Numbered from the stretch's first letter, positions 24,938-35,642 are shown. The stretch: DNA of 64,000 nucleotides from Saprospiraceae bacterium (GCA_016714985.1 JADKBS010000018.1:102241-166240); one strand, 5' to 3'. Notes: generated by a model not told the origin, from the sequence alone. Translations and numbers: made by a program.

Positions 24938-27900
24938 ATGTGTTCCGAGATGAGTGAAGCGGAAAAAGGAAATACCAAGCAGCGCAAGAAAGCCAGTGTA
25001 CCACGTCGGCTGGTTTTGGCGATATTGAAGTTGCTGCTGGCGGTTTTCTTGCTCTTGGTGCTGGCATTGGTAGGCGTCAACCTTTACCTGAAATCCAATA
25101 AAACGAAGGAGTTTAAGGACCTTGCCTTCCTCAATGGCGGCTCGGTTTCGTTCCAATCGGTGGACATCAGCCTTTTCAAGGATTTTCCCGCTGCCACCAT
25201 TTCCATCGAAAAACTTGGGGTGACGGATGCCGAGTTCGATCGGCACGGCACTCCGATTTTGCGTGTCAACGAATTGAAGCTCGTAGCCTCCCTTAAGGCA
25301 TGGCGTTCTCGCCAAATTGAGCTACAGTCGGTTGATTTGAAGGATGGCCGTATTACCTTGTTTACGGACGAGCATGGGTACAGCAATTTGAAGGCCCTGC
25401 TTCCCAAGAAAAAAGAAGAAGAAACCCTTAAGTCCAAGTATTTATCGATACTGACAGATAAAGTAAAACTCGGTTTTGCCAATATAGATTTCGGTTTTAC
25501 GGATGCCATAAAAACCACCAGCATTCATGCAACCTTGGATGACCTCGCTGCCATTTTGCACAAAAAAGCAAAAAGGCCTGGCCGCCGAGATTGATATGTC
25601 GGTATGTATGGAGGAACTGGCTTTTAAAAAAGCAAATGGGTCGTTTGTTGTCAATAGTAATTTAGCGGGAAAACTAAATATGGACATCGAAAGCGGCAAT
25701 ATCAAATTCGAGCCTTTTCCGCTTGCCATTAATGAGCAAGTGTTTGTTTTTGGTGGAAATTATGACACCAAAAAACAGCAATTGACCAAGCTGGTTTTGG
25801 AAAATAACAATACCGTATGGAGCCAGTGCATGCCCTTGTTGCCCTTGGATTTGCAGGAAAAATTGGCACCTTATTATATCGAGAAGCCCTATTATACAAA
25901 GACGACGATATCCAGTTATTTCAAGCCGGATGAGCCAATATTGGTCGATATTGATTTTCCGAATGGAGGAGGAAAACACGGTGGTGGCAAAGGGTTTCCG
26001 GTTCGAGCAGCTCACGTTGGACGGGCGGTTTACCAACCGATTATTTGACGGAAAACGGGCGGAAAAAGAAGATGGCAAAAACCTGCGGATTGTCCTGAAT
26101 AATGTGAATACGGTTTATGATGATTTTTTTATTCGAACGCCATCTGTCTTGATTACCTCCACGCCTAAAGCAGGCGCAAGGTTGAAGACGGACGTACACA
26201 TCACGGGCAAGCCAGCCGGCATCAGCAAATGGCTGAAAAACGACAAGTTCTTTTTCAAACGGGGCAAGTTTGATTTGGAAGCCAGCGTGGAAGGCTCCAT
26301 GAGCGACTTGCAGGAGATTGTGGTGAACAGCGAGGCCAAGTTGGACTTGCGGCATTTTTCCGTTGTGTATAAACCTTCCAATACGAGCTTCCCTTTTGCG
26401 CAGCTGGTGCTCGCCAAAAAGCAAGGCGACGCCAATTTTTCCATCATAAGCAGCACCCTCGAAAACGGGCATGAATTCCAGATTGATGGCGGCCTGACGA
26501 ACATGAAGGCGCTGCTTTTTGCCTTGGCGGAGCGCTCCACCAGCGAGGCCGATTTTGTTGCTGAAAAACTGAGCTGGACGGATTTTGTCAACCTGTTTGG
26601 CGAGAATGGCTATTTGAACGACGGCAAACCCAAGGATGACCAGCAAAAAAAACGCTCCATGAAAGAAACGGTCAGGGGCATCCAGTACCAGTTCCAGCCC
26701 CGCATCACGGTGGCCGTTGACACCTTGGAATATTTTGATTTAATCGAGCTTCGCAAGTTCAAAACAGGCGTGCATTTCGAAGATGAAAAAACATTGGTAT
26801 TGGAGAAAACCAGCTTTAAATATGAGGAAGGGCAGGTAAGCCTTAGGGCCATGTTCAATATCAATGAAGCGGATATTACGCCATTTAATTTTGAACTCCA
26901 TGCCAAGAACTTAAACCTCGCCAAATTGCTCCCACCATTTGATTATTTCAAGGTGCAGCTACTCGCCAATATGGACGAACTGCCCGACAATGTGAGCCTC
27001 GACATCAAACACAAGGGCCTGTTGGACGATCAAACAGGTTTGATACCCAGCACTTCCACGGGTGAGATTGTTTTCCAAGTGGACAAGGGGAAAACCCTCT
27101 TGGGCAAGGTATATTATGAGCCTGCCGAATATAGTCATTTAATGAACCCCGGTGATTTACAACTGGGCAATGCTGTCAAAACTAAAGTATTGCTAAATGG
27201 AGACCCAGCCCTTTTCAATCAGTTTTTTAAAACGGATAGGTTCTTTTTCAGCAAAGGCCAGTTTGACGCTGAGTTGAAATATGAAGGTAATGTCCGTGAT
27301 TTTGAGGAACTTATGAGCAATGGCGATGCCACCTTTAACCTCTATAACAGCGAGGTTTATTATAAACAAGCAGACGTAAGCTTCCCCATCACGGAAATCA
27401 ACCTTGCGCTCCATGAGGACAATGCGGATTTCTATGGCTTTATGAACAAGGATTCCATCCACCAAAAAATCGAATTATCGGGGAATATCCAAAACCTGAG
27501 CGAAGTGGCCATTGGAAATACAGGAAAGGCTGTGAAAACGGCGGTCAATATCACTTCCACCAAGATAAGATGGGCACAGTTGCAGAAATTGTTGTCTCCG
27601 CTGAACAACAAGCCGGATAAGAAAACAGCAGGATTAAAGAAGACCGTTAAAGGCATATTGGGCACTTTCAACCCGGATATATGCATGTACCTGGATACGT
27701 TTGTTTATTCAAAAAAACTGTCATTATACGATGTGCAAACAGGCATCAGCCTGAAGGATACTGCGACCATGCTATTGGATAAAACGGGCTTCCGTTTCCA
27801 CGGCGGCAGCGTCAGCTTTCAGGGCAGCGTGGATTTGGGGCAAACGCAGTCCACGCCATTCACCGGGCAATTCCAGACCGATAAATTGGATATTGCATTG

Positions 27901-28512
27901 CTGTTGGAAAGCCTTGATTACCTATATATCCCTTCATTCAAGGCCATTGAAAAACTGTCTGGTCAGGTCAACTTGAACCTTGACTTATCCGGGGCGATAG
28001 CAGAGGGGAAAAAGGGGCTTGTCCCTGAGGAAACCAGCGGCCTGCTTGATTTTGAATTGAGCGATATTGCCATAAAAGGCTATGCGCCACTTGATGGCCT
28101 TGCCGCCAAAATCCGAATGAAAAAACGGTTTGAGCACCTCCGATTTGCGCCCATCCGAAACACCGTGCGCATCAAAGGTGAGGATATTAAAATACCCCTG
28201 ATGGAAATCCAGTCCAGCGCCATCAATATGTTCGTTGAAGGCACTTATAGTTATGGGAAGAACACGAATATTTGGGTTACCGTGCCGTTGGATAATTTAA
28301 AGAAAAACAAAGGATTGGTCATACCTCCCACAAGAGGCTATGCGGCCATTAAAAGGAGGATATACGTTGAAATTACGCCCGATAAAAATGGCAAGAACAA
28401 ATTCAAATTCCATTTGCGGAAGAAAAAATTCTATAAACAACGAGGCATACCTGAGCAGTACAGGGCCGATTTGAAGATGTATCGGAAATTGAGGAAGGGG
28501 GTGAAGCATTGA
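24938..28512 (+). CDS. AsmA-like membrane-anchored protein (two frameshifts)
   Basis: About 1190 residues after repair. An N-terminal membrane anchor (LVLAILKLLLAVFLLLVLAL) follows a Lys/Arg-rich start; then long beta-strand-rich sequence with the AsmA signature near the start (LFKDFPAATISIEKLGVTDA) and repeated related blocks (IQSSAINMFVEGTYSYGKN near the end), ending in KKKFYKQRG. AsmA/TamB-like proteins bridge the periplasm and take part in phospholipid transport or outer-membrane assembly. Frame breaks: near the A runs at 25562-25574, after which KGLAAEIDMS resumes, and near 25961-25971, where dropping one G gives NEEENTVV. An unrelated reason for two breaks in one conserved gene is unlikely, so sequencing indels are the first suspect. 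Confidence 0.82.
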
Positions 28513-28562
28513 TTGGTCTGACTTCGGTCGCTTCATTAATCGCTTTAACCACTCCCCATTGT

Positions 28563-29981
28563 TTATCGCACCACCTCTACCACCCAAGCCGCCTCACCTG
28601 CCCTGCTTTTCCGAAGCTTTTCAGGCAACACTACCTCAATCCCCTTGCCCACGGTCTCCCATTTCAGGGCTTCGTTGCTGCCCATCAACTTCACCGATTT
28701 TATGCCTTTGGTGGGAAAACTGGAGAGCCAGACCTTGGAGGGCAGTTCCTGCTCGTCGGCATCGGGCAGGTAGGTGAGGTACTGGCGGCTGCCATCCTTC
28801 TTCTGCGTGAGGCAGACCTTGCCTTCCTTGTAAGGCGCCAATGGCCTTGTGCCGTAAATCGCCTCCCCGTTCACGCCCATCCATTTGCCGATGTCGGCGA
28901 GGCGCTGGTAAGCCGTGGCGTCAATGGTGCCATCTGGGCCGGGGCCAACATTTAGCAGGAAGTTGCCGCCCTTCGCCACGATGTCCACCAGCGTGTGGAT
29001 GAGCTGGCGGCTGCTCTTGTACTCGGCGTTGGCGCTGTAAGACCAGCCGCCGGCCATGGTCATGCAGGTCTCCCAAGGGTAGGGGGGCACCGAGTTGGGC
29101 ACTTGCTGCTCCGGGGTGCGGTAGTTTTCGTAGGGGCCATGCACCGAGCGATCCACGACGAGCAGGCCGGGCTGGTGCTGACGTGCCATGCGGGCGATGC
29201 GGCCCATGTCAATGGCTTGGCCCCACTTGGGCAGGTCATAGCCCCAGGAACGCACCTCGTCGTTGATGGTGCTGTCGGGGCGTACCCAGCCGCCGTCGAG
29301 CCAGAGAATGTCCATCGGGCCGTAGTTGGACATGAGTTCTTCGATTTGGTTGTAGGTGAATTCCTCGTAATTTTTCCAGCGCTGGGGGTACTTGCGGGCA
29401 TCGTAGTTATTGCAGCGGTTGGGGGTGGCCCACTCGTGTGCCCAGTAGTCGTCGCAGTGCCAGTCGGGCTTGCTGAAATAGGCACCCGCCTTGAAGCCCC
29501 GTTGCCGGAAGGCATCGAAAATATGCTTAGCAACATCGGCCTTTGGGTTGGTGCGGAAGGGGCAGTCCGGCCCCGTGATTTTATAGTCGGTGTACTTGGA
29601 GTCGAACATGCAGAAGCCGTCGTGGTGCTTGGTAGTGAACACAACGTATTTCATGCCAGCATCCCAAGCCGCTTTCGCCCATTTCTCGGGGTGGAACTGC
29701 GTGGGGTTGAAGGTCTTGGGCAATTGCTCATAGCGCTGCACATAGTCCACATAGTCGGCGCCGCCCCGGTCAATCCAGTCCTCGTTGCAGATGCTCCAGC
29801 TCTCCACCACGCCCCACTGGCTGTAGGTGCCCCAGTGCATCATGAAGCCGAATTTGAGGTCTTGCCATTGTTCGAGCTTCTGGCGCACGAGCGGGTCGGG
29901 GTCGGGGGAATAGGGGTGTTGCTGCGCAATGGCATGGAAGCTGGAAATGGCGAATAGTAGCACGAATATTAGGCGGAACAT
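28563..29981 (-). CDS. Secreted alpha-L-fucosidase (GH29)
   Basis: 472 residues from the ATG at 29981 (MFRLIFVLLFAISSFHAIAQ is a signal peptide); a reading from 30155 adds 58 residues of non-signal sequence and is rejected. GH29 features: HWGTYSQWG, the Trp-rich NEDWIDRGG region, TKHHDGFCMFDSKYTDY and the nucleophile Asp in DILWLDGGW. The enzyme removes fucose from host or algal glycans in the periplasm or outside. It is on the same strand as FG-GAP, SusD and SusC genes upstream and probably belongs to that utilisation locus. A TACCTTCG -7-like box on the - strand lies near 29998-30005. Confidence 0.93.
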   Translation of the reverse strand: MFRLIFVLLFAISSFHAIAQQHPYSPDPDPLVRQKLEQWQDLKFGFMMHWGTYSQWGVVESWSICNEDWIDRGGADYVDYVQRYEQLPKTFNPTQFHPEKWAKAAWDAGMKYVVFTTKHHDGFCMFDSKYTDYKITGPDCPFRTNPKADVAKHIFDAFRQRGFKAGAYFSKPDWHCDDYWAHEWATPNRCNNYDARKYPQRWKNYEEFTYNQIEELMSNYGPMDILWLDGGWVRPDSTINDEVRSWGYDLPKWGQAIDMGRIARMARQHQPGLLVVDRSVHGPYENYRTPEQQVPNSVPPYPWETCMTMAGGWSYSANAEYKSSRQLIHTLVDIVAKGGNFLLNVGPGPDGTIDATAYQRLADIGKWMGVNGEAIYGTRPLAPYKEGKVCLTQKKDGSRQYLTYLPDADEQELPSKVWLSSFPTKGIKSVKLMGSNEALKWETVGKGIEVVLPEKLRKSRAGEAAWVVEVVR

Positions 29982-30230
29982 ATTGTTGAGTTTTTGGCGA
30001 AGGTAAAAATATGCGCCATGTTCAAACCAGTTTTTAACCAATTGCGCTATCGTGTTTGATTGGCCGCATTTTTGCACAGGCTCTGAACTTCCCATCAATT
30101 TCCTCTCGATGACACCGGCCCCCCGCAACACCAACCCAATTGGCAGGTTGGTCACTCAAAAATTATGACCAAGTTGTTCTTGCATTGCTCACAGACTTTG
30201 ACAGGAATGCTTTAAAACCAAGTGCAAAAG

Positions 30231-31526
30231 ATGGGGTTTATTCAACATCCAAATTATTTTGAAACGGGTAACGATACTCACCAGCAGGGACGCACTTTGC
30301 CCAGTGATATTGATTTGTTGGTACTAATCAGCAAGTCGGCAATAATATCCGCTATCGTCTGTTTTGCCTATGGGTGCCTAGAAATTTTTACCGAACCCAG
30401 CTATTTTCACGCAACGGTTACCTATTCTCTTGCAGCTATTTTTGTGGTAGCGCATTTACTGTTCCGCTATGGAAAGTTCTTGGCGTTAAAAATTCATATC
30501 TGTTTGGTGCTATCTTTATGGGTTACGATGGACTGTATTTTCATGGGAGGCGATTTCAGCCAAAGTGCAATTTTTCTTTGCATTAGCACGGTGACCTACG
30601 TCTTGTATCAAGGCCAACGAACAACGCAGATTATACTTGTGAGCACGGTACTTGGGTTGTTCACCTTTTCTACCGTATTCTTGAAAATACATGGCCCCCT
30701 GTTTGAAAATATGGACCAGCCATTCGACGAGTTGTTGGCCGTTTACGTTTGTGTGATTTGGATTTACAGCATTTTTGGGCAGTATGCACAAGTAAAACAA
30801 AAGCTCATCAACGATTTGGAACAAAAGAACCAGGTATTGATGGCAACGAAGGAGGAGCTTGAACGCTTCACCAATATTGCTTCGCACGACTTGAAATCCC
30901 CGCTGAGGAACATCTCCAGTTTCATTGGCCTCATTGAAAGGGACATAAAGCGGGGCAATACCGAAAATTTGTTGGGTAACCTCGAATTTGCAAAAAAAGG
31001 TGCACAACAGATGCATCACCTCGTCCAGGGCATTCTCGAAATTTCAAGCGTCAATCAAAATGCTTTCGTCAAAAAAGACCAATACAGCCTAAGCCAGTTG
31101 TTGGAGGACGCTGTAACCAATCTAAGGCTTGAAATCGCCGAAAAAAATGCGGTTGTTCAATATGGTGCACTGCCCGACTACCACTGCAACGATGTGGAAA
31201 TGACCCTGCTTTTCCAAAACTTGGTACAGAACGGAATCAAGTACAATAAATCGCCCCAGCCTGCAATTTCCATCACCGCCGAGCAAATAGACGGGCACCT
31301 CAAGCTGTCCTTCACCGATAACGGCATCGGCATCGAACCGCAGTTTCACAGCTATGTTTTTGAGCATTTCAAGCGGCTGCACAGCTCGCAAGAGTACATG
31401 GGCACCGGGCTTGGACTTTCGCTCTGCCAGAAAATCGTCCAAAAACACAAAGGGGAGATTCAATTGATTTCAGCGCTGGGGAAAGGGAGCCAATTCGTGG
31501 TGGTACTTCCGAATAATCCTGAATGA
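30231..31526 (+). CDS. Membrane sensor histidine kinase
   Basis: About 431 residues. Six predicted membrane helices in residues 30-185 form a sensor module, then a coiled linker leads to the HisKA domain with the phospho-acceptor in NIASHDLKSPLRN (His219), and an HATPase domain with the N box LVQNGIKYN, G1 DNGIGIE and G2 MGTGLGLSL. ATG at 30231 is preferred over the GTG at 30222. No response regulator is adjacent. It sits on the opposite strand between the fucosidase and the FG-GAP gene, so it may sense for the locus or be an insertion; no evidence decides. Confidence 0.9.
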   Translation: MGFIQHPNYFETGNDTHQQGRTLPSDIDLLVLISKSAIISAIVCFAYGCLEIFTEPSYFHATVTYSLAAIFVVAHLLFRYGKFLALKIHICLVLSLWVTMDCIFMGGDFSQSAIFLCISTVTYVLYQGQRTTQIILVSTVLGLFTFSTVFLKIHGPLFENMDQPFDELLAVYVCVIWIYSIFGQYAQVKQKLINDLEQKNQVLMATKEELERFTNIASHDLKSPLRNISSFIGLIERDIKRGNTENLLGNLEFAKKGAQQMHHLVQGILEISSVNQNAFVKKDQYSLSQLLEDAVTNLRLEIAEKNAVVQYGALPDYHCNDVEMTLLFQNLVQNGIKYNKSPQPAISITAEQIDGHLKLSFTDNGIGIEPQFHSYVFEHFKRLHSSQEYMGTGLGLSLCQKIVQKHKGEIQLISALGKGSQFVVVLPNNPE

Positions 31527-31543
31527 TTGCGAACTTGATTTGC

Positions 31544-34500
31544 CTACCTGCTTTTGTTTGTATCAAACCTGAAAGCTTGCATATTCTGCCCGTTCACGCC
31601 CATAAAAACCACGTTCCCCAGCTGGGCCACGCAACGAACGTCCGCCCGCACCTGCAAGCCTGATTGTGCCTGCGGCAAATAGCGGAACTGCCCCTTTCCA
31701 TCCCCTCGCAGCAACACCCCATGATTGGCATCGGCCATGCCAAGGCGCAGCTTCAGGTGGCGATCGTTGCCAAGTAGGAGCAAATCCTCTTGCCCGTCTT
31801 TGTCGGCATCCACCACGGCGATGCAATGCACAGGGGCAAACTGCGCCTGCACAGGCAATTGCCCCAATCTGTACTTTCCGTTGATGTCACTAAGGAAAAG
31901 CATCGTTTCCAAATAGTTGACCGTCAGTCGGTTAGCCTTTTTTAGTTCACCTTCGGAAAACAACTCTTCCGTACTCACACCGGCGTAGCGCTTGAAATCG
32001 GTGAAGCGTTTTTTGAACTTTGGCAGTTGTTGCACCAGTTCGTCACGGGTCAGGTACGGGTAAGATTTTCCTTGGATATAGGTGCAAAGAATTGGGTCAA
32101 CAGCGCCGTTTTCATCGAAATCGGCGTAGTACAGCTCGGCAGGCTCCGAGTCCGTCGCCTTGATTTGGGTATTCGTGCCGAGGTTGCCGACGATGAAGTC
32201 GGGGCGGCCATCCTTGTTCAGGTCGGCCACCTCGATGCAGCTCCACAAGCCGTTGTATGCCTTCCCGAAAACCTGCTCCGTGGCAGGCCGCAGCTTGCCG
32301 CCCTCGTTGAGGTAGGCCGCCATGGGCATCCATTCACCCACGGTCACGAGGTCTTGTTTCCCGTCTTGGTTCAAGTCCACCCAAGCGGCGTCGCAGACCA
32401 TGCCGGGCTGTGCCAATTCTGGGGCGAGCGCCTTGGTCTGGTCCGTGAAATTGCCCTTCCCATCGTTCACGAGCAGGTAGCTGGCAGGGGCTTCAGGATA
32501 GCGCCCGGGCACTACCCAGCCTCCCACGAAGAGGTCGGGGTGGCCATCGCCGTTCACATCCCCCACGGCCACGCAGCCTTTGCTGGCGGTCATTTTGGGC
32601 AAGGCATTAGTGTTCTTCGTAAAAACGCTTTTCCCATCGTTCAGGTAAAGTCGGTCTTGCAGCGCAGCATCGTCCGGCTGGAACTGGTGGTAGCCGCCGC
32701 TGGCCACATAGATATCCAAGTCCCCATCGCCATCCGCATCGAACAGGGCGGCGTCGGCGTCCTCGCTGGCCTTGTCCGCCTCGAAGGCAGGGATATTGGC
32801 CTTAGTGAACTGTCCATTTTTACCCTGAAAATACACGCTGGCCGCCTGCCCCGCCGCCCCACCGATGAAAATATCCTCTAGCCCGTCGCCGTTCAAGTCG
32901 CCCTTCGCCATGCAGGGGCCGTGGGTGGATAGCTCGCCGATGAGCAGTTTCTGGCGGTCGAAGTCACGGGATGCCGTGGGCGGGTTTGTATAATCAATGG
33001 GGGATTTAATCGGGGTAAATAGGGGCGTATATTTGGCTTTAATTGGCTTCGCCAATTGTGCATTTCTTTCTTCTAAAATTAGGTTGGAATTAATGGTTAT
33101 ATCCGTTTGCTTCTCTTGCTTTCCAGATGGCCAAGTGATGATTAATGAATCAATTGCTGATAAATTTCCCAATCCAAACTGCAAGATGGGCGATACAGCG
33201 GAGAGGTAGCCACGGGCCGGGTTTTGCTCCGCAAAAAACTGCTTTTTATCAGCGAATACGGATACTTTCGCACCAATTCCTTGCGTGTTCATGCCCTCCC
33301 CTTTGAGTGTTAATTGCAGGTGATTCCCGGCTTTTTTATCCACAATATTTTCATAAATAAAAGCTGGTTTATTGATATTGTTTACGATTAAATCGAGGTC
33401 GCCATCCTTGTCCAAATCTGCATATACCGCTCCATTGCTGTTGCTCGGCTGGCCCATGCCACAGGCGTTGGTTATATTGTCGAAATGCAGTTCGCCATTG
33501 CCTCGGAATAAATAATTCGTGACATTGGAGGCGGGCATGTTTTTGATGATTTCTAATACGTCCTCCCGTTGCAGCCGCCCCTTTTTCTGCACGAAATCAT
33601 CCATGTACGCAATGAAGTCGAGGTTGGTATAGTCCCGGTGGTAGCCGTTGGTGATGTAGAGGTCACGCTGGCCGTCGTTGTCGTAGTCGGCAGCAAGGGC
33701 CGACCAGCTCCAGTCGGTGTTGGAGATGCCCGCGAGTTGGCCGACTTCCGAGAACGTCCCATCCCCATTGTTCAGTTGGAGCATGTTCCGCATGAACTGG
33801 TAATAGAAGCCACTGCGCACGTTCAGGTCGAATTTGCCGTAGTTGTCTGGGGCGAGCAGTAGTTTTTGGCGGGCGTTGTCCTCCGGCAGCATATCGAGTG
33901 TGATGAGGTCGGGCAGGCCGTCGTGGTTGAGGTCGGCCACGTCGTTGCCCATGCTGAACTGGCTGGTGTGGTTTATGCCGTCCGAAAGGGCATTGAGGAA
34001 CGTCCCATTTTGGTTGTTCAGGTAGAGGTAATCCGGTACGTTGTAGTCATTGGAAACATAGAAATCCGGCCAGCCGTCGGCGTTGAGGTCGCTGATGGCG
34101 AGGCCGAGGCCGTAGCTTAGTTCGGAGCAGTTCAACCCCGTTTTTTCGGTCACGTCGCTGAACTTTCCATTGTCTTGCCGGAAGAGGCGGAGGCCCATCG
34201 CGGGGCTGCTGGCCTTGAGTTGGGCAGCGGTCTGGGCCTCGTTGAGCATGGGCAGGTTCTTCGGGTTGTGTTGGAGCAGGAGCATGTCGAGGTCGCCGTC
34301 CCGGTCGTAGTCGAGGAAGTAGGACTGGTTGGAGTGGCCAGGGCTGTCGAGGCCGAACTCGGCGGCCCGCTCCTGGAAAGTAGCCCCAGCCCCCCGGCCC
34401 CCTGAAGGGGGAGTAGGCGTTGTGTTGATGAACAATTGATTCTTGCGTTTTTCATCCGGCAAAGCACCGGAGTAGCAGAGGTAAATGTCCAGTTTCCCAT

Positions 34501-34918
34501 CGCCGTTGATGTCCACGACATTCACGCCGGTTTTCCAGGGGCCGGGTCTGCCACTTGCGCCTGACATTCCAGTGGCGTCCCGGAAAGTGAGGCCGCCCTT
34601 GCCCTCGTTGAGGTAGAGCTTGCAGTCGCCCATGTTGGAGGTGAAGTAGAGGTCGAGCCAGCCGTCGTTGTTGAAGTCGCCCGTGGCCACGCCGCCGCCG
34701 TTGTAGAAGTACTCGTACATGAGGATGTTGGTGTTGGGGCCTTCGTCGAGTTGGTTGACGAAGGTGACGCCTGTTTTTTCGGGGGGGAGGAGGTTGAACA
34801 GCACAGGGCCGTCGGCTTGGGCGTTGCTTGGCGCACTGGTGGCATCCTCCTTTTTACAAGAAAAAAATAGCAGTGAAACAAGTGCGGTTGCTGCGGCGAG
34901 GCGAAGTGGTTTTGTCAT
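31544..34918 (-). CDS. FG-GAP/VCBS and ASPIC-UnbV repeat lipoprotein
   Basis: 1124 residues with a lipoprotein signal (ALVSLLFFSCKKED, lipobox FFSC). FG-GAP calcium-loop repeats such as GDFNNDGWLDLYFTSNMGD, DINGDGKLDIYLCYSG and YDRDGDLDMLLLQ recur over the whole length, and an ASPIC/UnbV-type segment (LQFGLGNLSAIDSLIITWPS) sits about residue 600. Two similar halves suggest tandem duplication of a beta-propeller. These lipoproteins are surface-exposed and commonly sit beside SusC/D. An in-frame insert at DNA 34382-34420 (a CCCCC-TGAA-GGGGG palindrome) adds TPPSGGRGAGA. The hairpin cluster at 35000-35160 lies upstream. Confidence 0.88.
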   Translation of the reverse strand: MTKPLRLAAATALVSLLFFSCKKEDATSAPSNAQADGPVLFNLLPPEKTGVTFVNQLDEGPNTNILMYEYFYNGGGVATGDFNNDGWLDLYFTSNMGDCKLYLNEGKGGLTFRDATGMSGASGRPGPWKTGVNVVDINGDGKLDIYLCYSGALPDEKRKNQLFINTTPTPPSGGRGAGATFQERAAEFGLDSPGHSNQSYFLDYDRDGDLDMLLLQHNPKNLPMLNEAQTAAQLKASSPAMGLRLFRQDNGKFSDVTEKTGLNCSELSYGLGLAISDLNADGWPDFYVSNDYNVPDYLYLNNQNGTFLNALSDGINHTSQFSMGNDVADLNHDGLPDLITLDMLPEDNARQKLLLAPDNYGKFDLNVRSGFYYQFMRNMLQLNNGDGTFSEVGQLAGISNTDWSWSALAADYDNDGQRDLYITNGYHRDYTNLDFIAYMDDFVQKKGRLQREDVLEIIKNMPASNVTNYLFRGNGELHFDNITNACGMGQPSNSNGAVYADLDKDGDLDLIVNNINKPAFIYENIVDKKAGNHLQLTLKGEGMNTQGIGAKVSVFADKKQFFAEQNPARGYLSAVSPILQFGLGNLSAIDSLIITWPSGKQEKQTDITINSNLILEERNAQLAKPIKAKYTPLFTPIKSPIDYTNPPTASRDFDRQKLLIGELSTHGPCMAKGDLNGDGLEDIFIGGAAGQAASVYFQGKNGQFTKANIPAFEADKASEDADAALFDADGDGDLDIYVASGGYHQFQPDDAALQDRLYLNDGKSVFTKNTNALPKMTASKGCVAVGDVNGDGHPDLFVGGWVVPGRYPEAPASYLLVNDGKGNFTDQTKALAPELAQPGMVCDAAWVDLNQDGKQDLVTVGEWMPMAAYLNEGGKLRPATEQVFGKAYNGLWSCIEVADLNKDGRPDFIVGNLGTNTQIKATDSEPAELYYADFDENGAVDPILCTYIQGKSYPYLTRDELVQQLPKFKKRFTDFKRYAGVSTEELFSEGELKKANRLTVNYLETMLFLSDINGKYRLGQLPVQAQFAPVHCIAVVDADKDGQEDLLLLGNDRHLKLRLGMADANHGVLLRGDGKGQFRYLPQAQSGLQVRADVRCVAQLGNVVFMGVNGQNMQAFRFDTNKSR
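34382..34420. repeat. GC-rich mini-palindrome inserted in frame in the FG-GAP gene
   Basis: CCCCC-TGAA-GGGGG core with Pro/Gly-coding flanks. Words of this type are dispersed in Bacteroidota genomes; here the reading frame is kept. Compare 45146-45195. Confidence 0.55.
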
Positions 34919-34999
34919 AGTTGCATTGTGCCGTGATGGTGGCCGTACAAAGGTCGAAAATTAGTGGATATGCTCGGAACTGACTTTCGGTGGGCGTGA

Positions 35000-35042
35000 T
35001 TTCTATGAATTTTCGGAATACAATTCCGAAAATTCATAGAAA
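35000..35042. repeat. Perfect hairpin, 20-base arms
   Basis: Arms 35000-35019 and 35023-35042 are perfectly complementary, with a 3-base loop (ACA). It sits between the divergent FG-GAP and hipB-like genes, the first of three hairpins in a 433-base gap. Between 34919 and 35351 I see no gene. Confidence 0.75.
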
Positions 35043-35060
35043 AATCGTAACTACAGAGCA

Positions 35061-35109
35061 GGGGTGTTTTTTGGGGAAAAATTGAAAATTTTTCCCCAAA
35101 AAACACCCC
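35061..35109. repeat. Perfect hairpin, 23-base arms, GAA loop
   Basis: Arms 35061-35083 and 35087-35109, loop GAA. It has a GGGG start, a second GGGG and an AAAAATT core near the loop. The same core recurs in the hairpin at 55652-55699 although the outer stem differs. Confidence 0.8.
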
Positions 35110-35113
35110 AAAA

Positions 35114-35160
35114 TGTGGGAGGAGATAGAAAAAATTTCATTTTTTCTATCTCCTCCCACA
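35114..35160. repeat. Perfect hairpin, 22-base arms, TTC loop
   Basis: Arms 35114-35135 and 35139-35160, loop TTC. It follows the previous hairpin after an AAAA spacer. Its core around the loop, read on the - strand, is identical to the core of the hairpin at 55609-55645 (AAAAAATGAAATTTTTT). Confidence 0.8.
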
Positions 35161-35351
35161 CCCTCCTAAGCAGTTTCGAAAAATCACCATATCACTGTGC
35201 ATATCCAAAATAGAATCTTTGATTTTCATAAACCAGCTTACCCAAAAGCAGTCCTTAACCTTGTCAATAGTGGGGTGTTGAATTGAATCAATAGCTAAAA
35301 TATTATCTATTTTAGCTAAAAAAGCGTATTTTTGGCCAAAATATTACCGCT

Positions 35352-35642
35352 ATGCTGAAGTTCGGAACAGTAAAAAAGCCATCTGATTTCATGGAGCAAA
35401 TCGCAGAAAGGCATAGAGCGTTGCGCAAACGGGCAGGTTATTCACAAAGCGAACTTGCCCGGCGCTCAGGGGTGTCGCTTGGCAGCCTGAAACGCTTTGA
35501 AAGCACCGGGCAGGTCTCTTTGGAATCTTTGTTGAAATTGGTGGAAATACTCGACCGGTTGGAAGACTTCGAGTGGGTGCTAAAACCCGCCGAGGATTTG
35601 GATAGGATTGAAAAACTGTTCAGCGATAAAACAAGGGCATGA
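35352..35642 (+). CDS. HipB-like XRE transcriptional regulator (antitoxin)
   Basis: 96 residues: an N-terminal extension, then an XRE helix-turn-helix (RALRKRAGYSQSELARRSGV, LGSLKRFESTGQVSLESLLK) of the HipB type. HipB normally represses a hipBA operon and neutralises the kinase HipA. Here the following reading frame is only a 45-codon remnant of hipA, so the antitoxin is an orphan. The stop is shared with the remnant start (ATGA). Three hairpins and an AT-rich tract with TATTATCTATTTTAGC words lie upstream, and may hold its operator. Confidence 0.82.
   Translation: MLKFGTVKKPSDFMEQIAERHRALRKRAGYSQSELARRSGVSLGSLKRFESTGQVSLESLLKLVEILDRLEDFEWVLKPAEDLDRIEKLFSDKTRA

Noticed and set aside
28995..29957. 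320-codon open frame antisense to the fucosidase
   Set aside because: Val/Gly/Ala-rich shadow of a well-defined GH29 gene without any motif.
30000..30155. Longer start for the fucosidase at 30155
   Set aside because: It would put 58 residues before an excellent signal peptide.
35000..35160. Reading the three hairpins as ordinary terminators
   Set aside because: They lie between divergent genes with no upstream gene that would need them, arms are 20-23 bases and perfect, and cores recur elsewhere.
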